64,000 bases of DNA, taken from positions 27,046-91,045 of the forward strand of contig NZ_BMXJ01000003.1 in the NCBI RefSeq assembly GCF_014651695.1, written 5' to 3'. Numbering within the stretch: position 1 is the first letter of the stretch; each line of letters opens with the position of its first letter. A program made the position numbers and the translations under genes. The notes beneath the pieces are model-generated. The model saw nothing but the letters and a program-made list of their open reading frames with translations, was not told where the DNA came from and did not search any database. This DNA comes from Nocardiopsis terrae. Its GTDB lineage: Bacteria > Actinomycetota > Actinomycetes > Streptosporangiales > Streptosporangiaceae. This document shows, one piece after another, positions 15,004 to 25,533 of this stretch.

Positions 15004-17319
15004 CTAGACGCGTTCGGGGGACGGCTCGAAACGCACCACCACCGACTTGGACGTGGGCGTGTTGCTCACCTCGGCCGTGGAGTCCAACGGCACCAGCACG
15101 TTGGTCTCCGGGTAGTACGCGGCCGCGCTGCCCCGCGCCGTCGGGTAGTGCACCACCCGGAAGTGCGGAGCCCGCCGCTCGCGGCCGTCCGACCACTCGC
15201 CCACCAGGTCGGTGTAGGCCCCGTCGGCCAACCCCAGCTCCCGGGCGTCCTCGGGGTTGACCAGCACCACCCGCCGACCGCGGCGCACGCCCCGGTACCG
15301 GTCGTCCAACCCGTAGATCGTGGTGTTGTACTGGTCGTGCGAGCGCAGCGTCTGCAACAGCAGCCGACCCGGAGGGACCCGTGGCGCGTAGGTGCCGTTG
15401 ACGGTGAAGTTGGCCAGACCCGTCGCGGTGGGGAAGCGCCGGTCGTCGCGCGGGGCGTGCGGCAGCGCGAACCCCTCCGGCCGCCGGGCCCTGGCGTTGA
15501 AGTCCCCGAACCCCGGGACGACCGCCGCCACGTGGTCGCGCACCCGGTCGTAGTCGGCCATCGCGTCCCAGTCCACCGGATCGTTCCCGAACAGCCTCCG
15601 GCCCAGTCCGCGCACGATGTCGACCTCCGAGCGCATCCCCTCCGACAGCGGCGGCAGCACCCCGTGTGAGGCGTGCACCAGCCCCATCGAGTCCTCCACC
15701 GTCACCCAGCGCGGCTGATCCCCGCCCAGGTCACGGTCGGTACGGGCCAGGGCGGGCAGGATGAGCGCGCGCGTACCGGTCACCACGTGCGAGCGGTTCA
15801 GTTTCGTGGACACGTGCACCGTCAGCCCCACCCGGCGCATCGCCTCCTCCGTCACCTCGGTGTCCGGGGTGGCCGCTACGAAGTTGCCGCCCATCGCGAA
15901 GAACACGCCCACCTCACCGCGCGCCATCGCACGGATCGCGTTCACCGTGTCGTGGCCGTGCTCGCGGGGCGGCTCGAAACCGAACTCCAGCCCCAGGGCG
16001 TCCAGGAAGTCGTCCGCGGGACGCTCGAAGATGCCCATCGTGCGGTCGCCCTGCACGTTGGAGTGGCCGCGCACCGGGCACACGCCGGCCCCGGGCCGCC
16101 CCACGTTGCCGCGCAGCAGCAGGAAGTTGACCACCTCACGGATGGTCGGCACCGAGTGCCTGTGCTGGGTCAGCCCCATCGCCCAGCACACCACGATCCG
16201 CTCCGAGGCGACCACCATCGCGGTGAGCTCCTCGACGAGCGCACGGGGCAGACCGGTGTCGCGTTCGGTCCGCGCCCAGAACTCGTCCTCGGGTTCGGCC
16301 AGCAGCGCCTCGGCGAACTCCTCGAACCCGTGTGTGTACGCGTCCACGAACCCGTGGTCCAGGACCTTCCCGCCGCTCCGGTCGGCCTCCAACAGCAACC
16401 GGTTGACCGCCGAGAACAGGGCCAGGTCACCGCCCAGCCGGATCTGCGCGAACAGGTCCGTCAGCTCGGTGCCGCGCCCCACCAGGCCCCGGGCGTTCTG
16501 CGGGTTGCGGAACGCGCGCATGCCCGCCTCGGGCAGCGGGTTGACGGTGACGATCCGGGCCCCGGAACGCTTGGCCCGCTCCAGCGCGGAGAGCATCCGG
16601 GGGTGGTTGGTGCCGGGGTTCTGTCCGGCCACGATGATCAGGTCGGCCTGGTGGACGTCCTCCAGTGACACGCTGCCCTTGCCCACGCCCAGCGTCTCGG
16701 TGAGCGCCGACCCGGACGACTCGTGGCACATGTTCGAACAGTCGGGCAGGTTGTTGGTGCCGAGCTGGCGGGCCAGCAGCTGGTAGGCGAAGGCCGCCTC
16801 GTTGCTGGTGCGCCCCGACGTGTAGAACACGGCGCCGTCGGGGGTGTCCAGGGCGTGCAGCTCCTCGGCGACCATGTCCAGGGCACGGTCCCAGGAGATC
16901 GGCTCGTAGTGGGTGCCGCCCTCGGGCAGGTACACGGGCTCGGTCAGCCGCCCCTGCTGGCCCAGCCAGTACCCGGAGCGTTCGAACAGCTCCGCTACCG
17001 GGTGCCGGGCGAAGAAGTCACCGGTCACGGCCCTGCGGGTGGCCTCCTCGGCGACCGCCTTGGCGCCGTTCTCGCAGAACTCCGCCCTGTGCCGCCTGTC
17101 GGGCTCCGGCCAGGCGCACCCGGGGCAGTCGAACCCGCCCTTCTGGTTGACGGCGAGCATCGCGGGAACCCCGCGCCGCACCCCGGCCTGCTCGCCCACG
17201 TGGCGCACGCTGCTGAGCACGGCCGGGACCCCCGCCGCGCTCTCCTTGGGCGGCCCGACCTCCGGCGCGTCCTGGACGGGATCGGGCATGTCCGATTCGT
17301 GGTTCTTCACGCTGTTCAT
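15004..17319 (-). CDS. FdhF/YdeP-family molybdopterin oxidoreductase
   Basis: The 771-residue enzyme belongs to the YdeP branch of formate-dehydrogenase-like molybdoproteins. It shows an atypical N-terminal cluster site (DCPGCAWPEPDRRHRAEFCENGAKAVAEE), the molybdopterin domain (SGRTSNEAAFAYQLLARQLG, NLPDCSNMCHESSG, GQNPGTNHPRML) and a C-terminal dinucleotide-binding domain (RSHDQYNTTIYGLDDRYRG). E. coli YdeP is linked to acid resistance, but its reaction is unclear. The ATG at 17319 follows GGGAG closely; an upstream GTG-started extension looks non-coding. No fdhD or cofactor genes are nearby. Confidence 0.9.
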   Translation of the reverse strand: MNSVKNHESDMPDPVQDAPEVGPPKESAAGVPAVLSSVRHVGEQAGVRRGVPAMLAVNQKGGFDCPGCAWPEPDRRHRAEFCENGAKAVAEEATRRAVTGDFFARHPVAELFERSGYWLGQQGRLTEPVYLPEGGTHYEPISWDRALDMVAEELHALDTPDGAVFYTSGRTSNEAAFAYQLLARQLGTNNLPDCSNMCHESSGSALTETLGVGKGSVSLEDVHQADLIIVAGQNPGTNHPRMLSALERAKRSGARIVTVNPLPEAGMRAFRNPQNARGLVGRGTELTDLFAQIRLGGDLALFSAVNRLLLEADRSGGKVLDHGFVDAYTHGFEEFAEALLAEPEDEFWARTERDTGLPRALVEELTAMVVASERIVVCWAMGLTQHRHSVPTIREVVNFLLLRGNVGRPGAGVCPVRGHSNVQGDRTMGIFERPADDFLDALGLEFGFEPPREHGHDTVNAIRAMARGEVGVFFAMGGNFVAATPDTEVTEEAMRRVGLTVHVSTKLNRSHVVTGTRALILPALARTDRDLGGDQPRWVTVEDSMGLVHASHGVLPPLSEGMRSEVDIVRGLGRRLFGNDPVDWDAMADYDRVRDHVAAVVPGFGDFNARARRPEGFALPHAPRDDRRFPTATGLANFTVNGTYAPRVPPGRLLLQTLRSHDQYNTTIYGLDDRYRGVRRGRRVVLVNPEDARELGLADGAYTDLVGEWSDGRERRAPHFRVVHYPTARGSAAAYYPETNVLVPLDSTAEVSNTPTSKSVVVRFEPSPERV

Positions 17320-17551
17320 TCTCCCACTGGGTTGTCCCGTGTCCAGAGTCCCCGCAGGACCGCGGCCCTGAACCACGGCCCTGAACAGGGGCGGGTCGCA
17401 CGGGGTGCGACGGTGTTCCCGGCCCGTTCCACCGGTGCGGAAGAACGGGGAAGCGGACGCCCGTACCGGCCGGGAAACCGCGGGGCCCGCTCTTTCCCTG
17501 CCGCTGCGGGGCGCTGCCCGCAGGCTTGCGCGGACCGGTCCGGGCCGCCGC

Positions 17552-18142
17552 TCAGCCGACCGTGCCCGCGAAGGTCACCGCCGGGTAGAGCGGAACGAAG
17601 TCCTGGTCGTGGAACTCGACCGTGTACTGGACGTGGGTGTCCTCCTCGTCCGCCCAGCAGTCCTCGTCCCACGATCCTGACTGCCCGGGGTCCAGGCTCT
17701 CGGGAGGGTTCACGCTGTCACCCAGCACCGGGGAACCGGACTCCCGCAGGGGGTCGCCCACCGAACAGGACCTGGTCACCAGACCGGTCCGGACGGTCTC
17801 GGAGCCCTCGTTGGCGATCTCCACCGTCCACGACAGGTAGGGCAGGTCGCCCTCCTGCCCCGTGTCGGGATCGACCCCGCCCACCTCGACACCGCGCTCG
17901 AACCCGTCCAGGCCGATGGTGAACCCGTCACCGAAGTCGTGGGTCTCGTCCAGACCGACGGTGACCGCCTCGAACCCGGTCTCGGGCCGGTCCTCCACGT
18001 CGTCGGGGTGCGGGTTCCGGGCGGAGGGCTCCGGGACGGGCGGCGCCGCCGAGGCCCGCTGGGCGAACCAGCCGGCACCGAACCCGAGGACCAGGGCGAC
18101 CGCCGTACAGGCCGCGGCCACGAGCCAACCGGTTCTGGTCAT
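17552..18142 (-). CDS. Secreted or membrane-anchored protein, DUF4352-like
   Basis: The 196-residue protein starts MTRTGWLVAAACTAVALVLGFGAGW, an N-terminal signal/anchor helix (about residues 5-26). A proline/acidic linker leads into a beta-rich domain (YLSWTVEIANEGSETVRTGLVTRSC, then WDEDCWADEEDTHVQYTVEF) that resembles the immunoglobulin-like DUF4352 fold of actinobacterial lipoproteins. Two Cys could form a disulphide. There is no lipobox. It likely sits outside the membrane; its role is unknown. The upstream open-frame extension is rejected. Confidence 0.65.
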   Translation of the reverse strand: MTRTGWLVAAACTAVALVLGFGAGWFAQRASAAPPVPEPSARNPHPDDVEDRPETGFEAVTVGLDETHDFGDGFTIGLDGFERGVEVGGVDPDTGQEGDLPYLSWTVEIANEGSETVRTGLVTRSCSVGDPLRESGSPVLGDSVNPPESLDPGQSGSWDEDCWADEEDTHVQYTVEFHDQDFVPLYPAVTFAGTVG

Positions 18143-18319
18143 GCGGGGGGAGTCCTTCCCGGACCGGGCGCGTGAGCGTCCACCTGATGTCGGGGCGACC
18201 GTACCGCACGACGCCCCGCCGTAGGGGGTGCGGCGCGGCGGGGGATGACGCGTTCGGACGTAGGAGGCCGGGACCGGGGACTGACGCGCCGCGTACCCCC
18301 CGTCCCTGACATGGGACGC

Positions 18320-18540
18320 ATGAACCCACCAGACCGGCCCGCCCCGCGGAGCGGCCCCGGGCCGCAGACCCGCTCCGCCCTGGGGCCGTCCCTTCCCGCC
18401 GTCGGTCCTGCACGACCTCGGGATCATCCACGAGGGCACCTTCGCCAACGCCCTGTTCGTGTTCGTTACGCCCCTGGTGTGGATCACCGTGGTGCTGTGG
18501 CGGCGGGTGCCGAACCCGTTCCCCGGCGGGCTGACCGCCG
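18320..18540 (+). pseudogene. Degraded remnant of a small membrane protein gene
   Basis: From about 18405 one frame reads LHDLGIIHEGTFANALFVF, then a hydrophobic helix VTPLVWITVVLWRRVPNPF. This looks like the start of a small multi-helix actinobacterial membrane protein. The sequence after RVPNPF continues as low-complexity coding into the opposite-strand gene, with no further helices. An ATG at 18320 opens in a different frame, so a frameshift and truncation are likely. Confidence 0.35.
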
Positions 18541-18586
18541 ACGGCCGCCGCCCGGATGACGGCCGGGCGGCGGCCGGGGCGCCGGA

Positions 18587-19069
18587 TCAGTTGACGGCGG
18601 CCTCGGAGCCGCCGGTGATCCTGACCAGCTCGGTGTAGTCGAGCGGGAAGATCGTGTTCGGGGTGCCGCCCGCGGCCCACAAGAGTGGGTAGTCCGCCAG
18701 GGCGGGATCGACGACGGTCTCCACCGGTACCGGGTGGCCCAGGGGCGCGACCCCGCCGATGGCCTGTCCGGTCGCCGCCCGAACCTCCTCCGGTTCGGCA
18801 CGCCGGATCTCCGTCCTGCCCAGGCGTTGGGCCAGCAGGGCGACGTTCACCCGGTGCCGTCCACTGGTCATCACCAGCAGCGGCTTCCCGTCGGCCATGA
18901 ACACCAGGCTGTTGGCGATCGCGCCGACCTCGCACTCCAGGGCTTCGGCGGCCTCCGCCGCGGTCCGGGTGGAGGCGGGCAGTGCACGCACCCTTCCCCG
19001 CGCCCCGAGCGCGCTGAGCGCCCGCGCCACCTGACGGCTGCGTTCGGGCAGGTCCTCGACCTCGTCCAT
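18587..19069 (-). CDS. YbaK/aminoacyl-tRNA deacylase domain protein
   Basis: The 160-residue protein matches the YbaK/ProX-like editing fold: TRTAAEAAEALECEVGAIANSLVF, then the substrate pocket ATGQAIGGVAPLGHP and the C-terminal WAAGGTPNTIFPLDYTELVRITG. Such stand-alone domains hydrolyse mischarged tRNAs (Cys-tRNAPro or Ala-tRNAPro types) in the cytoplasm. AGGGG sits six bases before the ATG. The precise tRNA substrate cannot be assigned. Confidence 0.9.
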   Translation of the reverse strand: MDEVEDLPERSRQVARALSALGARGRVRALPASTRTAAEAAEALECEVGAIANSLVFMADGKPLLVMTSGRHRVNVALLAQRLGRTEIRRAEPEEVRAATGQAIGGVAPLGHPVPVETVVDPALADYPLLWAAGGTPNTIFPLDYTELVRITGGSEAAVN

Positions 19070-19177
19070 ACCGATCCCCTCGTCGCTTCCGGACGCAGGT
19101 TATCCAAGCGCCCCCGCCCCGGGGCCCGGATGGCGGACCGGCTCCCGAACCGGCCCCGTAGCCCACCCGGGTCCGGC

Positions 19178-20707
<1,530 letters not shown>

Positions 20708-20736
20708 TTACGAGCGTTGATTCTGCGGCATGCCCC

Positions 20737-20768
20737 GGGCCTTGCCGCAAGCCCCCCGGTGCGCTATA
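20737..20768 (-). promoter_or_regulatory. Rifamycin-associated element (RAE) and -10 of rox
   Basis: Read on the minus strand, 20755-20737 is GGGGCTTGCGGCAAGGCCC, an inverted-repeat sequence identical, as I recall it, to the 19-bp RAE found upstream of rifamycin-inactivating genes. A -10-like TATAGC (20768-20763) lies seven bases before it. The element mediates induction by rifamycins in other actinomycetes, so rox should be drug-inducible here. Confidence 0.85.
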
Positions 20769-20773
20769 CGTTG

Positions 20774-21195
20774 AGAGTGGCGGGGAGTGTTCTCAACTCC
20801 TCGCCTTCGCTTTTCCGCACCTCGGCAGCGGCCGCCCGGGCACCGAAGCCCCCTCGCGTGGTTCAGCCGGACGGCCCCAGTCCGACGCCGCGCGGCCGAC
20901 GGCCCGCAGGATCCGGCGGGCGTGCTCCTCGGCGAAGGGCAGGGCGTCCAGGATCTCCTCGACCCGGCCGGGGGCGGAACACGCATCGGGTTCGGACCGC
21001 GCGCCCCCTGGTGCGGACCGCCCCCCGCCCCGTGGCCGACACCGAAGAAAATGCGGAAAACTCCACAGCGGCGGGAACCGGTACCACCAGCGACGCGTCC
21101 TACCAACAGCGCCGGATTCTCCACGAACCCCCATCGGTCCCACCGCCCACCTCCCCTGGCGCTCGGGCAGCGGACCTAGGTAGGAAGAAGACGCT
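20774..21195. other. 420-base region without a clear gene
   Basis: This stretch between the rox promoter and the first Spo0M gene has no convincing complete gene. On the minus strand, about 20970-20890 encodes a helical, protein-like piece (EEILDALPFAEEHARRIL) without a start or known domain, possibly a gene remnant. TTGAGA and TCTCAA (20771-20776 and 20791-20796) form a spaced inverted repeat near the rox promoter. AGGAAG precedes the TTG start of the Spo0M gene. Confidence 0.4.
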
Positions 21196-22008
21196 TTGAT
21201 CTTCAAGCGCATGCTCGCCAGCGTCGGCATCGGCAGTGCCACCGTAGAGACGACCCTCGACAACGAGACCGTCCAGCCGGGCGGTACCGTCACCGGCACC
21301 CTCAAGGTCACCGGAGGCAAGGTCGCCCAGACACTGGAGGGCATCAGCGTCGGTCTCCGCGCCAACGTGGAGAAGGAGTACGAGTACGAGGACTCCGAGG
21401 GCGAGACGCAGTCGGGCGAGTACACCATCGACGTGGTCGTCGCCGAGCAGACGCTCACCGACGAGGAGATGGAGCTGGAGCCCGAGCAGGAGTTCGAGCT
21501 CTCCTTCGAGATGACCGTTCCGATGGAGGCCCCCATCACCTCCATCGGGGGCACGCACGTCCTGGACAACGTGGGTCTCAACACCCGTCTGCACGTGGAC
21601 AAGGCCCTGGACCGCAAGGACGTGGACCCGCTGCTCATCGAGCCCCTGCCGGCCCAGGCCGCGGTCCTGCAGGCGCTGGACGCACTGGGTTTCGTCCTGA
21701 GGAGCGTCGACCTGGAGAAGGGCGAGATCCCCGGCACCCGCCAGAAGCTGCCCTTCTACCAGGAGCTCGAGTACTCCACCGCCGGCCAGTACGAGGGCCT
21801 GGAGTCACTGGAGCTGACCTTCCTCACCGACGACGACGGTGTGGACGTGGTGCTGGAGCTGGACAAGAAGCCCGGCATCCTCTTCAGCGAAGGCGGGGAC
21901 ACCCTCCTGCGGCTGAGCATCGAGCACGAGGACACCGACCCCGAGGAGATCGCGGCCAAGCTCCACGAGTGGATCCACGCCATCGCAGGCAACCGCAGCC
22001 TGCTCTAG
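21196..22008 (+). CDS. Spo0M-like sporulation-control protein (first paralogue)
   Basis: The 270-residue protein is a Spo0M/arrestin-like family member. Its N-terminal beta-rich domain (VETTLDNETVQPGGTVTGTLKVTGGKVAQTLEGI) and middle motif (PMEAPITSIGGTHVLDNVGLNTRLHV) are characteristic. The start is TTG, which aligns with the ATG of the next paralogue (MIFKRMLA versus MVIKRLLA) and follows AGGAAGAAG. Spo0M affects sporulation and cell-surface behaviour in bacilli; its role in actinomycetes is not established. It lies in tandem with a second copy. Confidence 0.87.
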   Translation: MIFKRMLASVGIGSATVETTLDNETVQPGGTVTGTLKVTGGKVAQTLEGISVGLRANVEKEYEYEDSEGETQSGEYTIDVVVAEQTLTDEEMELEPEQEFELSFEMTVPMEAPITSIGGTHVLDNVGLNTRLHVDKALDRKDVDPLLIEPLPAQAAVLQALDALGFVLRSVDLEKGEIPGTRQKLPFYQELEYSTAGQYEGLESLELTFLTDDDGVDVVLELDKKPGILFSEGGDTLLRLSIEHEDTDPEEIAAKLHEWIHAIAGNRSLL

Positions 22009-22154
22009 GCCGTGTCTCCGGGCGCCACTGAGCCCGGGCACCCCTACGAGTGCGGCCGGACGATCACAGGGGCCCGGCCGCACCACCAGACTCCGGGTGC
22101 GCTCGCCATCCCCGACGTTCCCGGCCAAGCACCCACCGGGAAAAGGAAGTATCC

Positions 22155-22940
22155 ATGGTCATCAAGCGTCTGCTCGCCGGTATCGGATTCGGTGGAGCCT
22201 CGGTGGAAACCTCTCTGGACTCGTCCGTGACCGTCCCGGGGGGCTCCCTGCGGGGCACCGTCGTCATCGAGGGCGGCGACGTCGAGCAGCAGGTCGAGCA
22301 GCTCACCGTCGGCCTCCAGGCCCGGGTCGAGACCGAGGTCGGTGACCACGAGGTCAACAGCGACATGGAGTTCCACCGGGTCCGCCTGGGCGAGGGCGTG
22401 GCCCTGGTCCCCGGACAGCGCTTCCAGGTGCCCTTCGAGCTCTTCGTGCCCTGGGAGACCCCCATCACCGCCCACCGCGGCCGCCACCTGCACCACATGA
22501 ACCTCGGTGTGAACACCCGCCTGCACGTGGCGAACGCGGTCGACCCCGGCGACCTGGACCCGGTGGGCATCGAGCCCCTCCCCGCGCAGGCCGCCATCCT
22601 GGACTCCCTGTTCTCCCTCGGGTTCACCTTCAAGCACGCCGACCTGGAGCGGGGCCGCATCGCCCAGACCCGGCAGCGGCTGCCCTTCTACCAGGAGATC
22701 GAGTTCCACGCCCCCAGCCGTTACCGGGGCCTGAACGAACTGGAGCTGTCCCTGGTCACCGACGAGCACGGTGTGGACGTGGTGCTGGAACTGGACAAGA
22801 AGCCGGGCCTGCTCTTCTCCGAGGGCCGCGACACCTTCCACCGCTTCGCCGTGAACCACCACGACGGCGCCGGACGCGACTGGACGGGCCACCTGCACCA
22901 GTGGATCGACTCCCTGGCGGGCCGCAGGGACCTGTTCTGA
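22155..22940 (+). CDS. Spo0M-like sporulation-control protein (second paralogue)
   Basis: The 261-residue protein is similar to its upstream neighbour along its length: VETSLDSSVTVPGGSLRGTVVIEGGDVEQQ, PWETPITAHRGRHLHHMNLGVNTRLHV and a shared VDVVLELDKKPG segment. The differences are spread throughout, so the duplication is old. AGGAAG lies six bases before the ATG at 22155. The 146-base gap to the first gene has no obvious terminator, so cotranscription is possible. A hairpin terminator follows. Confidence 0.87.
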   Translation: MVIKRLLAGIGFGGASVETSLDSSVTVPGGSLRGTVVIEGGDVEQQVEQLTVGLQARVETEVGDHEVNSDMEFHRVRLGEGVALVPGQRFQVPFELFVPWETPITAHRGRHLHHMNLGVNTRLHVANAVDPGDLDPVGIEPLPAQAAILDSLFSLGFTFKHADLERGRIAQTRQRLPFYQEIEFHAPSRYRGLNELELSLVTDEHGVDVVLELDKKPGLLFSEGRDTFHRFAVNHHDGAGRDWTGHLHQWIDSLAGRRDLF

Positions 22941-22947
22941 GCCAGGC

Positions 22948-22972
22948 GGGCCCGGGGGCGGTCCCCGGGCCC
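22948..22972 (+). terminator. Hairpin terminator after the Spo0M pair
   Basis: GGGCCCGGGG (22948-22957) pairs perfectly with CCCCGGGCCC (22963-22972) around a five-base loop, seven bases after the stop codon. It may also serve the opposing lipoprotein gene. Confidence 0.6.
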
Positions 22973-23056
22973 GGGGCCGCTCCTCGCGAGCGCACTGAGG
23001 GGCGCCGACCGCGAACGTCTCGGGGATGACGCGGAGGGCGGGAGCCGGGTCGGAGG

Positions 23057-23836
23057 TCAGCCGGCCGGGACCAGGGTGATGGTCCCGTTCCCGGTCCGAG
23101 CGGTGACGGTGTTGTCGCTGGCCTCGTCCACCGGGACGTCGGCGACCACCCGACCGTTGTCGGAGGTCTCGAACACGGCGTAGGGGCCGCCGGGCAGGGC
23201 GATCGTGGCGTCACCGTTGTTGGTGCTGACCTCGACCTCGGAGGGGGCTTCTGCGAACGCGGCGTCGATGCCGCCGTTGTCGGTGGCGGCGCTCAGGCTC
23301 TCCGAACCGATCCCGGTGAGGTTCATGTCCCCGTTGACCGAGGTCAGGGTGAGCGGTCCGGTGACGTCGGAGATGTCGAGGCCGCCGTTCCCGGAGCTGA
23401 TCTCGACCGGGGCGCTGAACCCGGACACGGTGACGGGGCCTTCGTCGGTCGCCACCGTCAGCGCGGTGTCGGCCGGGACGATGACCTGGTAGCGGATCCG
23501 GCAGTCGGAGAACGCCGCGCAGTCCGTTTCCAGGCGGAGGGTGTCGCCGGTCAGTTCCCAGTCCCCGTTCGGGTTCCCCTGGGCCTCGCGCTGTACCCGT
23601 ACCTCGTCGGTGCCGCCGGGGACGATCTCCAGCGCGGCGTTGTCGTTCTCGACGATGAGCAGTTCGGGCACGCCCTCGTAGCTCTTCTCCTCCGGATCGC
23701 CCGGTTCACCGGAGCCCGAGTCCTGCCCGCACCCGGCCAGCAGGGACAGGGTCAGAAGAACGCTTCCGGCGGCGAGCAGCCTGTGCCGCACCTCCTCGCG
23801 GACGGTGCGGGACGTCGGCTCCTGGGATCCTGCCAC
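23057..23836 (-). CDS. DUF4097-type lipoprotein with beta-helix repeats
   Basis: The protein is 259 residues from the GTG at 23836. A signal segment ends in the lipobox SLLAGC (about residues 31-36), predicting membrane anchoring. Beyond a short acidic linker the sequence is a run of short beta strands with repeated G-N/D-G turns (SSGNGGLDISDVTGPLTLTS, ATDNGGIDAAFAEAPSEVEV, SDNGRVVADVPV), as in DUF4097 adhesin-like proteins. The start is uncertain because no strong ribosome-binding site is visible; a start nearer VRHRLLAAG would also leave a signal peptide. Function is unknown. Confidence 0.75.
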   Translation of the reverse strand: MAGSQEPTSRTVREEVRHRLLAAGSVLLTLSLLAGCGQDSGSGEPGDPEEKSYEGVPELLIVENDNAALEIVPGGTDEVRVQREAQGNPNGDWELTGDTLRLETDCAAFSDCRIRYQVIVPADTALTVATDEGPVTVSGFSAPVEISSGNGGLDISDVTGPLTLTSVNGDMNLTGIGSESLSAATDNGGIDAAFAEAPSEVEVSTNNGDATIALPGGPYAVFETSDNGRVVADVPVDEASDNTVTARTGNGTITLVPAG

Positions 23837-24011
23837 GGTCCGAAGCTAGCATGCCCGCAGGTATCGGACGCCCGTGGGTGCCGAAGGGCACGGAACCCCG
23901 GGGGTGGGGCCGGGACCACTCGCCGGGAGCTGGAGTCCGTGATCCCGGCCGGGTGCGCCGCAGGCGCGGGCCCCTCGGGCCGATGTCCGTACGGAGCGCT
24001 ACTGTCCACCC

Positions 24012-24515
24012 ATGATCGATCTCTCCTTCCCCCCGATGCTGGAAGACCTCAGGAGGACCCATGGCGCCCGGGACATGGACTTCGAGATGTACGAAGCCTT
24101 CGAGCACCCTGACGAGACCGCGTGGTGGTACCGGTTGTGGACCGGCAACGAGGAGGTCGACGGCAGCGAGTTCCGCTTCTTCGGCATGGAGGGCTCAGGC
24201 GGCTACACCGGCCTGTGGCTGGTCCGGGAGGGTCGGCCGCTGACCGAGCAGCCCGTGGTCTTCCTCGGCTCGGAGGGGGAGCTCGCGGTCATGGCCACCG
24301 ACCTCGGGGCCTTCCTGTGGCTGGTGGCTCAGGGGCACGGGCCGGACGAGGTCATGGGGTGGAGCGATGACGGTCCCTGCGAGCCCGACCCCGATGCTCT
24401 GCAGGTCGCCCGACGGCACGCCCCCGACGCCTGCCGTGATCCGGAGGAGATCCTCGGGCGGGCCCGGGAGGAGTTCCCGGACTTCCAGGGGTACATCGAC
24501 GCGCAGTGCCGGTGA
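24012..24515 (+). CDS. SUKH/SMI1-KNR4-like protein
   Basis: The 167-residue protein has the SUKH-type pattern FRFFGMEGSGGYTGLWLV, VVFLGSEGELAVMATDLGAFLWLVAQGHGPDEVM. SUKH domains are common immunity proteins against secreted nuclease toxins, but they also occur alone. No toxin gene adjoins it here. It converges on a second SUKH-like gene 61 bases downstream. The assignment is from visible pattern only. Confidence 0.7.
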   Translation: MIDLSFPPMLEDLRRTHGARDMDFEMYEAFEHPDETAWWYRLWTGNEEVDGSEFRFFGMEGSGGYTGLWLVREGRPLTEQPVVFLGSEGELAVMATDLGAFLWLVAQGHGPDEVMGWSDDGPCEPDPDALQVARRHAPDACRDPEEILGRAREEFPDFQGYIDAQCR

Positions 24516-24576
24516 ACGGGGGCCGACCGCCACAGCCGTCGGCCGTGCGAAAACGGGGTGCCCTGGCCCCGGTCGG

Positions 24577-25299
24577 TCAGAGTTCCAGCCACTCGCCCCG
24601 TGTCAGATCCCGGAACCGGACGAGCGCCTCGGGGGTCAGACCGCGCACGAGAAGGCCCGCGCCGTCGTCGCGGACCAGCACGTCCTGTCCCAGGAACCAG
24701 CGCATGCCGGGCCCGCTCCCTTCACCGGGGCGGTCGGGAGAGGGGAGGCGCAGACACGTTTCCTCCAGCATCCGGAGGTCCTCTTCGGCGGGCTCGTACA
24801 GGAAGCCGCAGAGCGCGGAGTCGGCCAGCAGGGACTCCGACAGCACGAGCTCGACGCAGCAGGCGGAGAACCGCTCCGTCCACGGTTCCCACCGTTCTGC
24901 GGACCTGTCGGCCAGGTCGGCCCGGACGAGAACCGCCGGGTCCTCTTCGTGGAGGGTTTCGAGAAGGATCCCCCAGGAGGCGGCGCCCTGGTTCTCGTGC
25001 CGGAAGACCAGGGCCTCCCGGGCGGCGTCGACGTGCAGCTCGTCCGGAGCCAGGAGCCGGTCGTGGTTGCCGGTCAGGTCCTCCCGACGGGCGAAGAGCC
25101 GGTAGGCCTCCCGCAACGCCGTCGGCAGGCGCAGGCCCAGTCGGTTCTCGGCGGCATCGAGGTCGGCCTCTCGCCACCCGTCGTTCTCGTCCAGACCGTC
25201 CGCCCAGTGAGCGGCGTAGGCACGGAGGAACTCCCAGGCTCCGTTACGGCTCCCGAGCCCCTGGGCGAGAGCACCGGCGAAATCGAACGTTGTTGTCAT
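24577..25299 (-). CDS. SUKH/SMI1-KNR4-like protein (second)
   Basis: The 240-residue protein contains WREADLDAAENRLGLRLPTALREAYRLFARREDLTG, the classic N-terminal SMI1/KNR4 helix-turn signature. This is followed by LLAPDELHVDAAREALVFRHENQGAASWGI, the usual second block. The ATG at 25299 gives a compact N-terminus (MTTTFDFAGAL). SUKH proteins often neutralise contact-dependent or polymorphic toxins; no partner toxin is adjacent. It may be an orphan immunity gene or a housekeeping relative. Confidence 0.82.
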   Translation of the reverse strand: MTTTFDFAGALAQGLGSRNGAWEFLRAYAAHWADGLDENDGWREADLDAAENRLGLRLPTALREAYRLFARREDLTGNHDRLLAPDELHVDAAREALVFRHENQGAASWGILLETLHEEDPAVLVRADLADRSAERWEPWTERFSACCVELVLSESLLADSALCGFLYEPAEEDLRMLEETCLRLPSPDRPGEGSGPGMRWFLGQDVLVRDDGAGLLVRGLTPEALVRFRDLTRGEWLEL

Positions 25300-25533
25300 G
25301 GGTGGACGGTATCCGCAGCCGCCCTCGGTTCCGGGGAGCAAGGGCCACGACAGCCTCGTCCGTCGCGTCGGGCGGAAGGCGCCCTGAGGCTGCGCCTGGA
25401 GGCGGAGAGGGTCGAGAACTCGGGCGGGACGGCCGTCTGGGCCGACCCCACCGTGGCGCGCTGACCCGCTCCCCGCGCAAGTCCCGATCCGCCCGCACGA
25501 GCTCCGGCGAGCCCTGGCGGACGGGGTTTCGCC

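Noticed and set aside
20793..21124. Possible small minus-strand gene with EEILDALPFAEEHARRIL
   Set aside because: There is no credible start or family match, and the flanking sequence is low-complexity; it is noted only as a possible remnant.
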